This document shows positions 52,686 through 63,240 of a stretch of DNA of 64,000 nucleotides, piece by piece. The notes below the pieces were generated by a model. It saw only the letters and a list, made by a program, of their open reading frames with translations. It did no database searches and was not told the DNA's origin. The stretch lies in assembly GCF_008123965.1 (NCBI RefSeq), contig NZ_VSTH01000103.1, positions 62,001 to 126,000 of the forward strand, read 5' to 3'. Position numbers and translations under genes: made by a program. The stretch comes from Bradyrhizobium hipponense (GTDB lineage Bacteria > Pseudomonadota > Alphaproteobacteria > Rhizobiales > Xanthobacteraceae). Every line of letters starts with the position of its first letter. Position 1 is the first letter of the stretch.

Positions 52686-54128
52686 TTATCTTTGCGTATC
52701 TCGCCGCTTGTGCACAACCGCCACGTCGTCGGTGTAGACGCGCTGCCACTGGGGCAGCCGGTCGAGCATCGCTACCGCCGGTGTGCGCGGTGCGAGCAGC
52801 GTCGCGCCGATGTTGTATTCGTCGAGCAGCTTGAGAAAGTCTCCGAGGTCGATGAGCGCCAGGGCACGATTGTAGCGATCGATGAACGGCCCCCCGTACA
52901 GTTCGCCGCGACCATCGATAAAGGTGGGAATGCCGGCAAAGATCAAATAGCCACCAAAAGAATAGTCGTTGAGCACGGACCCCGCCTTGGCGAGGTCGGC
53001 TTCGGCGATGGCAGCCTGAGGGGTGATGATCGGAGCCGGCTTGACGTCACGCGCCCAGGCCAACCCGCTTATCGCGATCAACACACCGAGCCCAATCAGA
53101 TTCAGGCCGCGCGACGAGGCGGCAGCATCGTCTACGGCCGGTCCGCCGAACTTCCGACCCAGCGGGGCCGCCAAATAGAGCGGCGCCAGCATGGCCAGCA
53201 GATCCGCACTGCGGATTTGCGCCAGCGCGAAATGGAGCAAGCCGATCACCACCAAAGCCCGCACGACCGGCAGCGTCACGCCGCGCGCGAGCGCAAAGAT
53301 GCCAGCCAGCAGCAGCAACTCGAAGCCACCTACGTGACTGAAATCCTGCGGCCGCCATTCCGAGATCCAAGCAAGTGCCGGACCAAGGCCGAGTGTCGTC
53401 AGCGGCATCAGCAGCGGTTCCGGCCCGTAGGGCGTCAGGCAGGACGCCGCGACCGCGAGTGCCGTGAATGGCAGCCACCGCAGGATCGCCTGCGGCCATT
53501 CGCTTCGCCCCTCACGCAGCAGTGCCTCGAGCACCGCAGGGCCGATCAACCCAAGCGCCAGCACCACGCTGCCGTGCAGATTGGCCCACAGGACCAGCAG
53601 CGGCAGGGCCCAGTATGGCGGAGGCCCCTCACGATCCATGCAGCGCACCATAGCCCCTGCCCAGGCCACCATCACCGGCAGGACGAGCACGTGCGGCCGT
53701 GCCAGCATATGCGGCGCCAACAAGATGACGGCCGCCATCACCATGAGAAGCGTCAGAGTTGGCGAAAGCTCGCGCAGCAGGAAGGCGGTGAACAGTCCAA
53801 AGGCGAGCGCTATCGCCGCGGCTGCGACGACGACGACGCCTGGCCAGCCGGAAAGCGCGTAGGCTCCGGCGTAGATGACTTCCGAGAGCCATTCGAAGGT
53901 GATCCAAGGCGCGTCATGCTTCGAAAACGAAAAAGGATCGCTCGCCGGCAGGGTGCCATGCGCTATGATCCAACGCCCCACCTCGATGTGAGAATAGCTG
54001 TCGGGATCTCCGAGCAGCCGCGGGCCAACGATTAGCAGCAGAGCATAGACGCTAAGGCTCACCAGCCAGGGGAGCGCTGCACGTGCCGAAAACGGTTGAA
54101 CCGCGCTGTGGACGACCTGGTCAGTCAT
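52686..54128 (-). CDS. Polytopic membrane protein, GT-C glycosyltransferase-like (paralogue B)
   Basis: A 480-residue membrane protein and a clear paralogue of the protein encoded at 47662-49152. Shared blocks include LLGDPDSYSHIEVGRWI after helix 1, MLARPHVLVLPVMVAW, LLVLWANLHGSVVLALGLIGP, CLTPYGPEPL, FGGYLIFAGIPTFIDGRGEL and VYTDDVAVVH. It is on the opposite strand, at the far end of the cluster. ATG 54128 is taken because the paralogue aligns from there. The frame runs on to 54326 without conserved sequence. Confidence 0.72.
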   Translation of the reverse strand: MTDQVVHSAVQPFSARAALPWLVSLSVYALLLIVGPRLLGDPDSYSHIEVGRWIIAHGTLPASDPFSFSKHDAPWITFEWLSEVIYAGAYALSGWPGVVVVAAAAIALAFGLFTAFLLRELSPTLTLLMVMAAVILLAPHMLARPHVLVLPVMVAWAGAMVRCMDREGPPPYWALPLLVLWANLHGSVVLALGLIGPAVLEALLREGRSEWPQAILRWLPFTALAVAASCLTPYGPEPLLMPLTTLGLGPALAWISEWRPQDFSHVGGFELLLLAGIFALARGVTLPVVRALVVIGLLHFALAQIRSADLLAMLAPLYLAAPLGRKFGGPAVDDAAASSRGLNLIGLGVLIAISGLAWARDVKPAPIITPQAAIAEADLAKAGSVLNDYSFGGYLIFAGIPTFIDGRGELYGGPFIDRYNRALALIDLGDFLKLLDEYNIGATLLAPRTPAVAMLDRLPQWQRVYTDDVAVVHKRRDTQR

Positions 54129-54329
54129 GGCGGGCCAAAGTAGGGCGCAAGCGTTAAGTTCTTCTTTAATGTTTCTCGCATTTGCCCCAAGGCGGGCTGA
54201 CGGCTCCAGCGCTGTGGTGAACGGCAGCGCCGCCTGACGTGACCGGTTCCTCGTCTGCAAGGAGTGTGCGGCTATCGCGCGCTTCTCTCGTGCCCCGGAC
54301 GCGCTGCACCAGCGAACCGCAGCCAATAA

Positions 54330-54355
54330 AAAACGCGGCGTTTCCGCCGCATTTT
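54330..54355. terminator. Rho-independent terminator after ftsH
   Basis: Stem GCGGCG (54335-54340), loop TTTC, CGCCGC (54345-54350). It is flanked by A-rich sequence on the left and T-rich sequence on the right, so it can act on both strands. It lies 28 bases downstream of the minus-strand ftsH stop. Confidence 0.85.
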
Positions 54356-54377
54356 TATTTCGATCTGCCGCTTGCGA

Positions 54378-56300
<1,923 letters not shown>

Positions 56301-56342
56301 CGATCTTCCTTCGTGGTCGCGCGGATCGCGGCCCTGATCCTT

Positions 56343-56366
56343 GGGCAGTTACTCGGGCAGTTACTC
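56343..56366. repeat. 12-bp tandem duplication in the ftsH leader
   Basis: GGGCAGTTACTC occurs twice in direct tandem (56343-56354 and 56355-56366), within the predicted 5' untranslated region of ftsH, about 45 bases ahead of its ATG. It may be a recent duplication and could alter leader structure. Confidence 0.7.
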
Positions 56367-56414
56367 GGACGGTGCGAGGAAATCCCCAAGGAATCCTCTC
56401 GGTTAGACCCATAC

Positions 56415-56443
56415 AATTTAGGTGCCGTCCCGGTCGCTGCCAA
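56415..56443 (-). promoter_or_regulatory. ftsH: Probable sigma-70-type promoter of ftsH
   Basis: On the minus strand a -35 TTGGCA (plus-strand TGCCAA, 56438-56443), a 17-base spacer and a -10 TAAATT (plus-strand AATTTA, 56415-56420) stand about 115 bases upstream of the ftsH ATG. Spacing is ideal and both boxes match well. Confidence 0.5.
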
Positions 56444-56567
56444 GGGAACGAGGTGGGACTATTTATCCCATCTTAGTCCGATTCCCGCTGAAATAATGGC
56501 GCCCGGACCGGGGTTTTTCCCGCCTGGTTAAGGCTGGCCTGACAGCGCGGGCTCAAGACGGCCGGTG

Positions 56568-57650
56568 TCATGATCCGCCCGCATCCGCTTTCCTGATCCG
56601 TTCCTTGCGCCGCCGGGCCGGCGCCGGCGCGACGTGGATACGCCCCCCGGCAAGGCTGATCAAGGCTCCCGCAAGCGTTTGCTTCAGGGCTGGCCGGCCC
56701 TTTGTGGCTGTACGGGCGCCTGCGATGGCCTGATCGAGCGCAGCCAGGAGGGATTCGACCTTGCCGAGTTCCGCCGGCCCCTCATGACCGAGAGCGTTGA
56801 TAGCCCGCAGCAGCAGCCGCAATCGAACCTCTTCCGGCAGAGCGGCGAAGCCAGCGGCTTCGAAGCTTCGCCCACCCAGGTCATGCGGCGCATCGCCGCG
56901 ATCCCGCAGGCGAAGGAAACGCTCGGCGCCGTCGGCCAGCACCTCGACCGCCGCATTGGCCCGCGCCAGCCGCGCAGCGAGCCGCGCCAGATTTCGGATG
57001 TCGCCGCCCTCGGTTGCGAGCTGCGGCAACAGCGCGCGCAGCCGCGGCCGGGTGAAGGCCGTATCGCGGTTGGTGGGATCGTCGGCAAAGCCGAGCTTGG
57101 CCCGCTTCAGGGTCGCAACGAGCTGCGACTTGGGGACGTCGAGCAGCGGGCGCGCCAGCACGATCCCGTCGCGTTCCGCCAGGCGCGCCATCGCCGACAG
57201 CCCGGCAATTCCGCTGCCGCGCAACAGCCGCATCAACAGGGTCTCGGCCTGGTCGTCACGGGTGTGCGCGGTCAACACGTGGCTCGCGCCGGCCGCACAG
57301 GCGGCTTGTGCGAGCAGGCGGTAGCGGGCTTCGCGCGCAGCGGCAGGCAGCCCCGTCTTCGGCTTTGCCCCACGCCAGCGCAGGGTCCGGTGCGTCAATC
57401 CGAGCGCCGCGGCCTGCCGCTTGACCTCGCGCGCCTCGCGCGCCGCCTCAGGCCGCAGGCCGTGATCGACGGTGACGACCAGCAGTCGAGGCCCGCGCGC
57501 AAGGCTGCGCTGCCAACGTGCCGCGAGCCACATCAGCGCGACCGAGTCGGGCCCGCCGGAGACCGCGAGCACCAGCGCCGGCGCAGTTTTGAAATCGGCG
57601 AACAGCCGCCTGGCCTCGCGCGCCGAAATCGGTGAGTTGTCGTCTGACAT
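56568..57650 (-). CDS. tilS: tRNA(Ile)-lysidine synthase TilS
   Basis: A 360-residue ATP-pyrophosphatase that converts C34 of tRNA-Ile(CAU) to lysidine. The P-loop SGGPDSVALM is at residues 31-40. The HTRDDQAETLLMRLLRGSG segment and the ARPLLDVPKSQL block are diagnostic. The C-terminal part is short compared with E. coli TilS (432 residues), as is usual in alphaproteobacteria. It lies between cpoB and ftsH on the same strand. Confidence 0.94.
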   Translation of the reverse strand: MSDDNSPISAREARRLFADFKTAPALVLAVSGGPDSVALMWLAARWQRSLARGPRLLVVTVDHGLRPEAAREAREVKRQAAALGLTHRTLRWRGAKPKTGLPAAAREARYRLLAQAACAAGASHVLTAHTRDDQAETLLMRLLRGSGIAGLSAMARLAERDGIVLARPLLDVPKSQLVATLKRAKLGFADDPTNRDTAFTRPRLRALLPQLATEGGDIRNLARLAARLARANAAVEVLADGAERFLRLRDRGDAPHDLGGRSFEAAGFAALPEEVRLRLLLRAINALGHEGPAELGKVESLLAALDQAIAGARTATKGRPALKQTLAGALISLAGGRIHVAPAPARRRKERIRKADAGGS

Positions 57651-57732
57651 GACGCTGCAATCGTCCGCGAATGGACCGCCTGTTTAGCGCAGCTCGGCCC
57701 GTCCTGTCAGGAACGAACCGGCTTTGTTGCTT

Positions 57733-57810
57733 GGGCATGATCTCCGCGCAAACGCGTTCCGCGCTTGCATCTTGCGCTTACACGGCGCTTCCGGTCCGGA
57801 TCAGGCTCTA
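57733..57810. repeat. Intergenic palindromic repeat, copy 2 (diverged)
   Basis: The left end GGGCATGATC TCCGCGCAAACG matches copy 1 (15631 onward) for about 28 bases apart from one change. The right end TCCGGATCAGGCTCTAG also matches with one change (A to G). The middle has diverged and the internal hairpin is partly lost. As in copy 1, its end provides the TAG stop codon of the minus-strand gene (cpoB). Confidence 0.75.
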
Positions 57811-58830
57811 GCACTTCACCCGCTTCTGCTCGCGGTCGACCGCGGCTTTGACGCCTGCGGAAGCGCGCGGATATTTGCGGCCGACCTCGCCGAAGGCGGC
57901 GCAGGCGGCCTCCTTCTCCTTCAGCGCGGCGAGCGACTGGCCGAGCCGCAGCAGGGCATCCGGCGCCTTGGCCGACTTCTCGTATTTGGTGGTGACGGAG
58001 AGGAAGGCCTCGGCGGAGTCGCGATATTGCTGGCGCTGGAAGTAGCTCTCACCGAGCCAGTATTGCGCGTCGCCGAGCAGCGGATCGCTCGGATATTTCT
58101 GCGCAAAGGTCTTCATCGTCTGCTCGGCGAGCGCATAGTCCTTGCGCTGCATGTAGCCAATGCCGAGGTCGAACTCGTCGCGCGGCGATGCCGAGGGCGG
58201 CAGCGTGGCAAGGCCGCCGCCCGCCGGCGCGGGATAGCCGGGCGGGGTCGGCGCCGGCGTGGCAGCTTGCGGATTGCGCGCGCCGGTGTTGGCGAGATCG
58301 AGCGGTTCGCCGGCGCCGCGCCCGCCGGGCGCCCCGACCGGGGCTCCTGCCGGCATCGGCTGCTGTCCGCCGCCGAGCGCGCGCGGCGCGCCGGGCGCGC
58401 TCGGATTCTGGCTCGGATCGAACGCATCGCCGCGGCGTCGCGTGCCGGGCGCGCCCGGCTGAGGTGGTTCCTGAGCAATCGGAGCTGGAGCTGCAACCTG
58501 CGGCTCGTAGCTCGGCAGGGCGGGTTGCGGCTGCTGGCGATAGACCGGCGCGGACTGAGCGGGCGGCACGGCCGCGATGTTGGGCTGCGCCGGCGGCTGT
58601 CCGGGGGCGGCTTGCGCGCCGCCCTCGAGCTGACGCAGGCGCTCTTCGAGCTGGCGGTTGCGGTACTGCAGCTCTTCGTTCTGGCCGGTGAGCTGGCGCA
58701 GCTGGTTCTCCAGCCGCTCGATCCGCATCTCAGGGTCGGCATCGTCCGACTGCGCGAGGACGGGCGAACACAGAGAGAGCAGCGCGGCGATCGCCACGAT
58801 GCCGGTAATTGCCTTGAATTTCGATGACAT
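57808..58830 (-). CDS. cpoB: Tol-Pal system protein CpoB (YbgF)
   Basis: A 340-residue periplasmic protein. A signal peptide ends at SPVLAQ (about residue 26). An N-terminal trimeric coiled coil (RIERLENQLRQLTGQNEEL onward) follows, then a long Pro/Gly/Ala linker (about 75-205). The C-terminal tetratricopeptide domain (about 215-335) contains FDLGIGYMQRKDYALAEQ and GDAQYWLGESYFQRQQY. In E. coli CpoB links Tol-Pal to peptidoglycan synthesis at division. ATG 58830 is fixed by the signal peptide. Confidence 0.93.
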   Translation of the reverse strand: MSSKFKAITGIVAIAALLSLCSPVLAQSDDADPEMRIERLENQLRQLTGQNEELQYRNRQLEERLRQLEGGAQAAPGQPPAQPNIAAVPPAQSAPVYRQQPQPALPSYEPQVAAPAPIAQEPPQPGAPGTRRRGDAFDPSQNPSAPGAPRALGGGQQPMPAGAPVGAPGGRGAGEPLDLANTGARNPQAATPAPTPPGYPAPAGGGLATLPPSASPRDEFDLGIGYMQRKDYALAEQTMKTFAQKYPSDPLLGDAQYWLGESYFQRQQYRDSAEAFLSVTTKYEKSAKAPDALLRLGQSLAALKEKEAACAAFGEVGRKYPRASAGVKAAVDREQKRVKC

Positions 58831-59011
58831 TTTGCCCTGACGACGACAGCGAAACGGCCTGCGACGAAACCTTCGACGCATCACACGTTGAAGGGGAGTA
58901 CGCCAAAAATGTGACTCGAACAAAGGGGTTTCTATCACAGGACGCTGAAACGAAACCGGCGCCCGAGAGGACGCCGGCAAATTGCTTCCTGGTCATGGAA
59001 CGGGCGGCTGT

Positions 59012-59500
59012 CTAGGAGCTCGCGTTCAGCACGGTGACGGCGCGGCGATTCTGCGACCAGCAGGAGATGTCGTTGCAGACGGCGACCGGCCGTTCCTTGC
59101 CGTAGGAGATGGTGCGCATGCGGTTCGGGTCGATGCCGCGCGAGGCCAGGAATGAGCGCACCGACTGGGCTCTGCGGGCGCCGAGTGCGATATTGTACTC
59201 GCGGGTGCCGCGCTCGTCGGCGTGACCTTCGATGGTGAAGCTGTAGCGCGGATAGCTCTGGAGCCACTGCGCCTGCTTCTCGAGGGTCACGATCGCCTGC
59301 GGGGTCAGATCGGTCTGGTCGCTTTCGAAGAACACGCGGTCGCCCACGTTCACCACGAAGTCCTGCTGGCTGCCAGGCGTCGCCGCGCTGGCCATCGCAT
59401 CGGCACCCAGGTTCTTGTTGGCGCAGGCGCCCATCGACAGCGCGACCGCGAGCACCGCAGCCAGCTTCAATCCCTGGAGGATGCGCATAGGATGTTTCAT
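59012..59500 (-). CDS. pal: Peptidoglycan-associated lipoprotein Pal
   Basis: A 162-residue outer-membrane lipoprotein. The lipobox LSMGAC puts the lipidated Cys near residue 26. The OmpA-like peptidoglycan-binding domain carries SFTIEGHADERGTREYNIAL and the Asp/Arg pair that holds diaminopimelate. The GGAGG seven bases upstream supports ATG 59500. Pal anchors the outer membrane and binds TolB, whose gene lies 3.7 kb upstream on the same strand. Confidence 0.96.
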   Translation of the reverse strand: MKHPMRILQGLKLAAVLAVALSMGACANKNLGADAMASAATPGSQQDFVVNVGDRVFFESDQTDLTPQAIVTLEKQAQWLQSYPRYSFTIEGHADERGTREYNIALGARRAQSVRSFLASRGIDPNRMRTISYGKERPVAVCNDISCWSQNRRAVTVLNASS

Positions 59501-59747
59501 TCCGGAGCCTCCACGCTCACGTTAGTCCACTGCTGTCCGGTCTACAGGGGGTTGGTTAAGCGAACGTTCCGTCAACCTTGATGGGACGTTGCCAGAGCCG
59601 GTCAAATGCCCCCCACCGGCGAAAAGCAACCACCATGGTTAATGGGTTGTAAATGTGGCGCGAGGGTGAAGGCAAGCCGCCTCAACCGGCAAAAGCGCAG
59701 GCTTTGCCGGAATTTTGGGCCAGTCGCATGGAGAGCCGGGGATCGTG

Positions 59748-60515
59748 CTAGCGGACGGAACCGATTGCCGAGGCCACCGCGTCCGAATTCCGCTGGGCGG
59801 CCAGCAACACCGGCCGCGGGGCGGCCTGGCGCGGGCTGCTGCGCTCAAACAACATGCGCCGCTCAAACGCACTGGAGCGCATGATCGGAAAGCGGGTCAG
59901 GATCCTGTCCCGGACCTTGGGATAATCCGACGCCATCAGGACCGCCTTCTTCGTCGGCCAGCCCGGAAACGAGCGTGGTTCGCCGAGGGTCTCGCACAGG
60001 AATACGCGGCGGTAGAACAGCTGATGATCGGTGCGCACCATCGAAAGCCCGACATCGGCATTGAAATGCTCGCAGGCAACGAAGGGTAACCGCACAGTCA
60101 AATACGGCAATTCCGGGAACCGCTGCTGCATTTCGGGATCGGCAACAAATCGACACGGATCGACAAAAACTTCGCCCCGGTCGAGGCGAGGATGCAGGAT
60201 GTCGCCGAACACCTCGGTGGTGTAGGACAGCCGACATTCGGACGTCAGAACGTGGATGCGAACGGCACTGCAGAGTTCATCGTCGACGTAGACACCGAAA
60301 TTCCAGACGTTGGGCGCGTCGTCGAAACGGTCGGTCACCCGCTGTGACTCCGACTGCGGGATCAGTCCAGCCTGCAGATAGGCCCGATAACGCATCAGGT
60401 GGAGGCGATCTTTGTCCTCCGGCGTTTCAATGAGCCGATAGTCGATACGATCGAACAGCGCGGCTCCACGTGGAAGAAGCGCCGTCTGCGGTTCGGCCCC
60501 GGACTTCATCTGCAA
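59748..60515 (-). CDS. GNAT/FeeM-like N-acyl amino acid synthase-type acyltransferase
   Basis: A 255-residue cytoplasmic protein. The N-half (DYRLIETPEDKDRLHLMRYRAYLQAGLI, then FGVYVDDELCSAVRIHVL) and EVFVDPCRFVADPEMQQRF resemble the FeeM/autoinducer-synthase branch of acetyltransferases, which use acyl carrier protein donors to make N-acyl amino acids. The acceptor is unknown. The last 40 residues are basic and disordered. It is inserted between tolB and pal, next to a GGDEF-EAL gene, and has a CtrA consensus site 38 bases upstream of its ATG. Confidence 0.68.
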   Translation of the reverse strand: MQMKSGAEPQTALLPRGAALFDRIDYRLIETPEDKDRLHLMRYRAYLQAGLIPQSESQRVTDRFDDAPNVWNFGVYVDDELCSAVRIHVLTSECRLSYTTEVFGDILHPRLDRGEVFVDPCRFVADPEMQQRFPELPYLTVRLPFVACEHFNADVGLSMVRTDHQLFYRRVFLCETLGEPRSFPGWPTKKAVLMASDYPKVRDRILTRFPIMRSSAFERRMLFERSSPRQAAPRPVLLAAQRNSDAVASAIGSVR

Positions 60516-60552
60516 TCCCTACGCTACAACAACTTCTGCGAGTAGGACGAGA

Positions 60553-60568
60553 TTAATGGTTCCTTAAC
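60553..60568. promoter_or_regulatory. CtrA consensus site (TTAA-N7-TTAAC) upstream of the acyltransferase
   Basis: TTAA (60553-60556), TGGTTCC, TTAAC (60564-60568) is an exact match to the CtrA box. It lies 38 bases upstream of the acyltransferase ATG on the minus strand, a common position for direct promoter control. Confidence 0.6.
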
Positions 60569-60662
60569 GAAATTGCAAAGGCTTAGAAACGTTAGGGTTA
60601 ACCTTTGCACCCCGTAGAAGTGCGGGATAGCAGATGCCCTCAGAGATGGATGGAGGAAATTA

Positions 60663-62996
60663 TCAAGCGATGGATCGCGATGCGGCGACCATCGGATCAT
60701 TGCCCCCGCGACGGCCGTGGGAGGCATTGAGCAACTGACGAATCCGTACGGCCGGAACAGGCCGACTGAATAGATAGCCCTGGCCTTCGGTCACCGTCCC
60801 GTCGGCACTGATCAGTTCGAGTTGCTCGTTGGTCTCGATGCCCTCGACCACGACCGACATGCCGAGGTCGGCAGACAGCCGCGCCACGCCGCGCAGCAGA
60901 GTGAGCGGACGGTCGGTGTCGATGCCTTCCAGGAAGGAGCGGTCGATCTTCACCTTCTGCATCGGGAAATTGTGCAGATAGCTGAGGCTGGAATAGCCGG
61001 TACCGAAATCGTCGAGCGAGATGTGCACGCCGAGCGCATGCAATTGTGACAGGATGTCATGGGTGAGTTGGGTATTGCGCAGCAACGAGGATTCTGTGAT
61101 CTCGATCTCGAGCCGATGCGCCGGCAGCCCCGAGACCTCCAGGGCGTAACGGATTTCGCTCAGCACGTCGCGCTGGTGGAACTGGTGCGGCGAAAAATTG
61201 ACGGCGACGCTGACGCCGTCCGGCCACTTCATGCATTCCATGCAGGCGCGGCGGAGGATCCAGCGGCCGAGATCAACGATCAAGCCCATGTCCTCGGCGA
61301 CAGGGATAATGTCGATCGGCGAGACCGTGCCACGCACAGGATGATTCCAGCGCAGCAGCGCCTCGCAAGTGGTGATCTTGCCGGACTTCAAATTGATCAG
61401 CGGCTGATAGAACAGCTCGAATTCCTCGTTGGCGAGCGCCTTGCGCAGGTCGAGCTCGAGGGTGCGGCGCGCCTCCACGGTCGCCGCCATCTCGTCGCGG
61501 AAGAAGCAGAAGGTGCCGCGGCCGTCGGCCTTGGCGCGGTATAGCGCCATGTCGGCGTTCTTGAGCAGCGTATCAGCCCGGACGTCGCCTCCCGGCGAGG
61601 TCAGCGCGATGCCGATGCTGGCGCCGATCTCGACCAAATGATTATCGATGCGGTAGCGCTCGCTCAGGCGCTCGACGATACGCCGGGCAAGACTCGCGGC
61701 GTCCTCGGGCGAAGAGATGTTCTGCTGGAACACGACGAATTCGTCGCCGCCGAAGCGCGCGACGAAATCCTCAGGGCGCAGCATCTCGCGCAAACGGTTG
61801 GCGACCGCGCACAGGAGCTGGTCGCCGCAGGGATGACCCAACGTGTCGTTGACCTGCTTGAACTGGTCGAGGTCGACGAAGAGCAGGGCCGATAGACGCT
61901 CCGAATGCCTCGCGACCGCGAGCAACCGCTCGATTTCGTCGCGAAAACTGACGCGGTTAGGCAGCGCTGTGAGATCGTCATAGCGCGCAAGGTGGCTGAT
62001 CCTGGCCTCGGCATTGCGCCTCTCAGTGACATCCTCAAGCAGCACAACCGCGCCGCCGTCGGCCATTGGCTGCACGGTCCATGACAGCGAACGGTTCCTC
62101 TGCGTATCGGGATCAGAGGTAATGATCTCCTTTGCCTGCAAGGTTTCGATGTCGGCAATGATCGACTCGCCGCTGGGCGCTGAAATCGATCCCGATTCGA
62201 CGCACGCCGCGACGATGTCGCGCGCGCTCGTCCTGCTCCGTGCGAGATTGTCAGGCAGGCTCATCATCGCGGCAAAGCGGTGGTTCATCACCGCGAGCTG
62301 GCCGTCGACGCGAAACATGCACAATCCATGCGGCATGTTGTTGAGGGCGGTGTCGAACTGGCCGGCGAGCGCCGCCTCGCGCTCACGCGCGACAACCGCC
62401 CGCAAGAATATCCTGTGCAGATTGGCCGAGAGCTTCATGACGGACAAAAGAAACGCGGCACACACGACGGACATGGCCACGTAATAGGCCGTGGCGTGCA
62501 GCGCCAGCGCGATCACCGCCGGGCCGAATATCAGGGTGGCTTGCAGACGAAAGATCGATTGCCGTCCGTAGGCTCTCCCCGCTCCTCCCGCCACGATTCC
62601 GGTGGTGACCGAGAGAGCGATCATGTGAGCGATGGCGTCGTCATTGCTCAACAGGGTCGTGGAACACCATAAGCCAATCACGATGGCCTGAATGAGCGCT
62701 CCTATTTGGTAGCGGTTCTGCCAGCGCGCAGCTTGTTCGACACTAAGGACCGACTTTCCAGTCTGGTACCGGTGCAAATCGAAGGCGCGTATAGCTCCCG
62801 CGATAATGAGAAGCGGGACAAATCCCCAGATCAGCGTCTGTCCCGTCTTCAGCGCCGTCAGGGATGCCGAGAATGCCGAGAAGACGATTCCGGTCAGCAC
62901 CGTGCCGGGAGCCTCGAACAACGAATCAGTCAGCGCCGCCGAAAGATTCGGCGAGGATTTTTGATCGATCTCTCCGCTCTGGCTGTCGAACTGCAT
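60663..62996 (-). CDS. Membrane PAS-GGDEF-EAL cyclic-di-GMP signalling protein
   Basis: About 777 residues. Roughly five or six N-terminal membrane helices (residues 30-205) form a membrane sensor. A PAS-type domain (about 225-340) follows, then GGDEF with the intact ARFGGDEFVVFQ site (near 413-419) and EAL with CEALLRW, VNFSPHQF, IEITESSL, DDFGTGYSSL, KIDRSF and VEGIET. Both catalytic domains appear competent. ATG 62996 is the first Met before the sensor, but a start up to 60 codons earlier (for example GTG) is possible. It lies between tolB and pal. Confidence 0.88.
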   Translation of the reverse strand: MQFDSQSGEIDQKSSPNLSAALTDSLFEAPGTVLTGIVFSAFSASLTALKTGQTLIWGFVPLLIIAGAIRAFDLHRYQTGKSVLSVEQAARWQNRYQIGALIQAIVIGLWCSTTLLSNDDAIAHMIALSVTTGIVAGGAGRAYGRQSIFRLQATLIFGPAVIALALHATAYYVAMSVVCAAFLLSVMKLSANLHRIFLRAVVAREREAALAGQFDTALNNMPHGLCMFRVDGQLAVMNHRFAAMMSLPDNLARSRTSARDIVAACVESGSISAPSGESIIADIETLQAKEIITSDPDTQRNRSLSWTVQPMADGGAVVLLEDVTERRNAEARISHLARYDDLTALPNRVSFRDEIERLLAVARHSERLSALLFVDLDQFKQVNDTLGHPCGDQLLCAVANRLREMLRPEDFVARFGGDEFVVFQQNISSPEDAASLARRIVERLSERYRIDNHLVEIGASIGIALTSPGGDVRADTLLKNADMALYRAKADGRGTFCFFRDEMAATVEARRTLELDLRKALANEEFELFYQPLINLKSGKITTCEALLRWNHPVRGTVSPIDIIPVAEDMGLIVDLGRWILRRACMECMKWPDGVSVAVNFSPHQFHQRDVLSEIRYALEVSGLPAHRLEIEITESSLLRNTQLTHDILSQLHALGVHISLDDFGTGYSSLSYLHNFPMQKVKIDRSFLEGIDTDRPLTLLRGVARLSADLGMSVVVEGIETNEQLELISADGTVTEGQGYLFSRPVPAVRIRQLLNASHGRRGGNDPMVAASRSIA

Positions 62997-63240
62997 CTGA
63001 TTTGTACGCGCATCCTGTCCGGCGCGTACTTTTACCCAGTTCAGGTGAAGTCTTTCTGAGGGAACATCGTTAAAGTCGAGTTGTTTTGAACCCTCAACAA
63101 TCGAAATAAGCCAATAGAAACAAAGCACTGGGAAAAGTTTGCCGAGCACAACCTTAAAGATTTGTTGCCGCGGACAAACATCTCGCAAAGTTTTCGGAAA
63201 AAGGCGCGCGTTCAAGCGAACGCGCGCCGAGGTCCGGCCG

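Noticed and set aside
54150-54166. TTAA-N8-TTAA near the start of the minus-strand membrane protein gene
   Set aside because: Spacing is eight, one off the consensus, so I do not call it.
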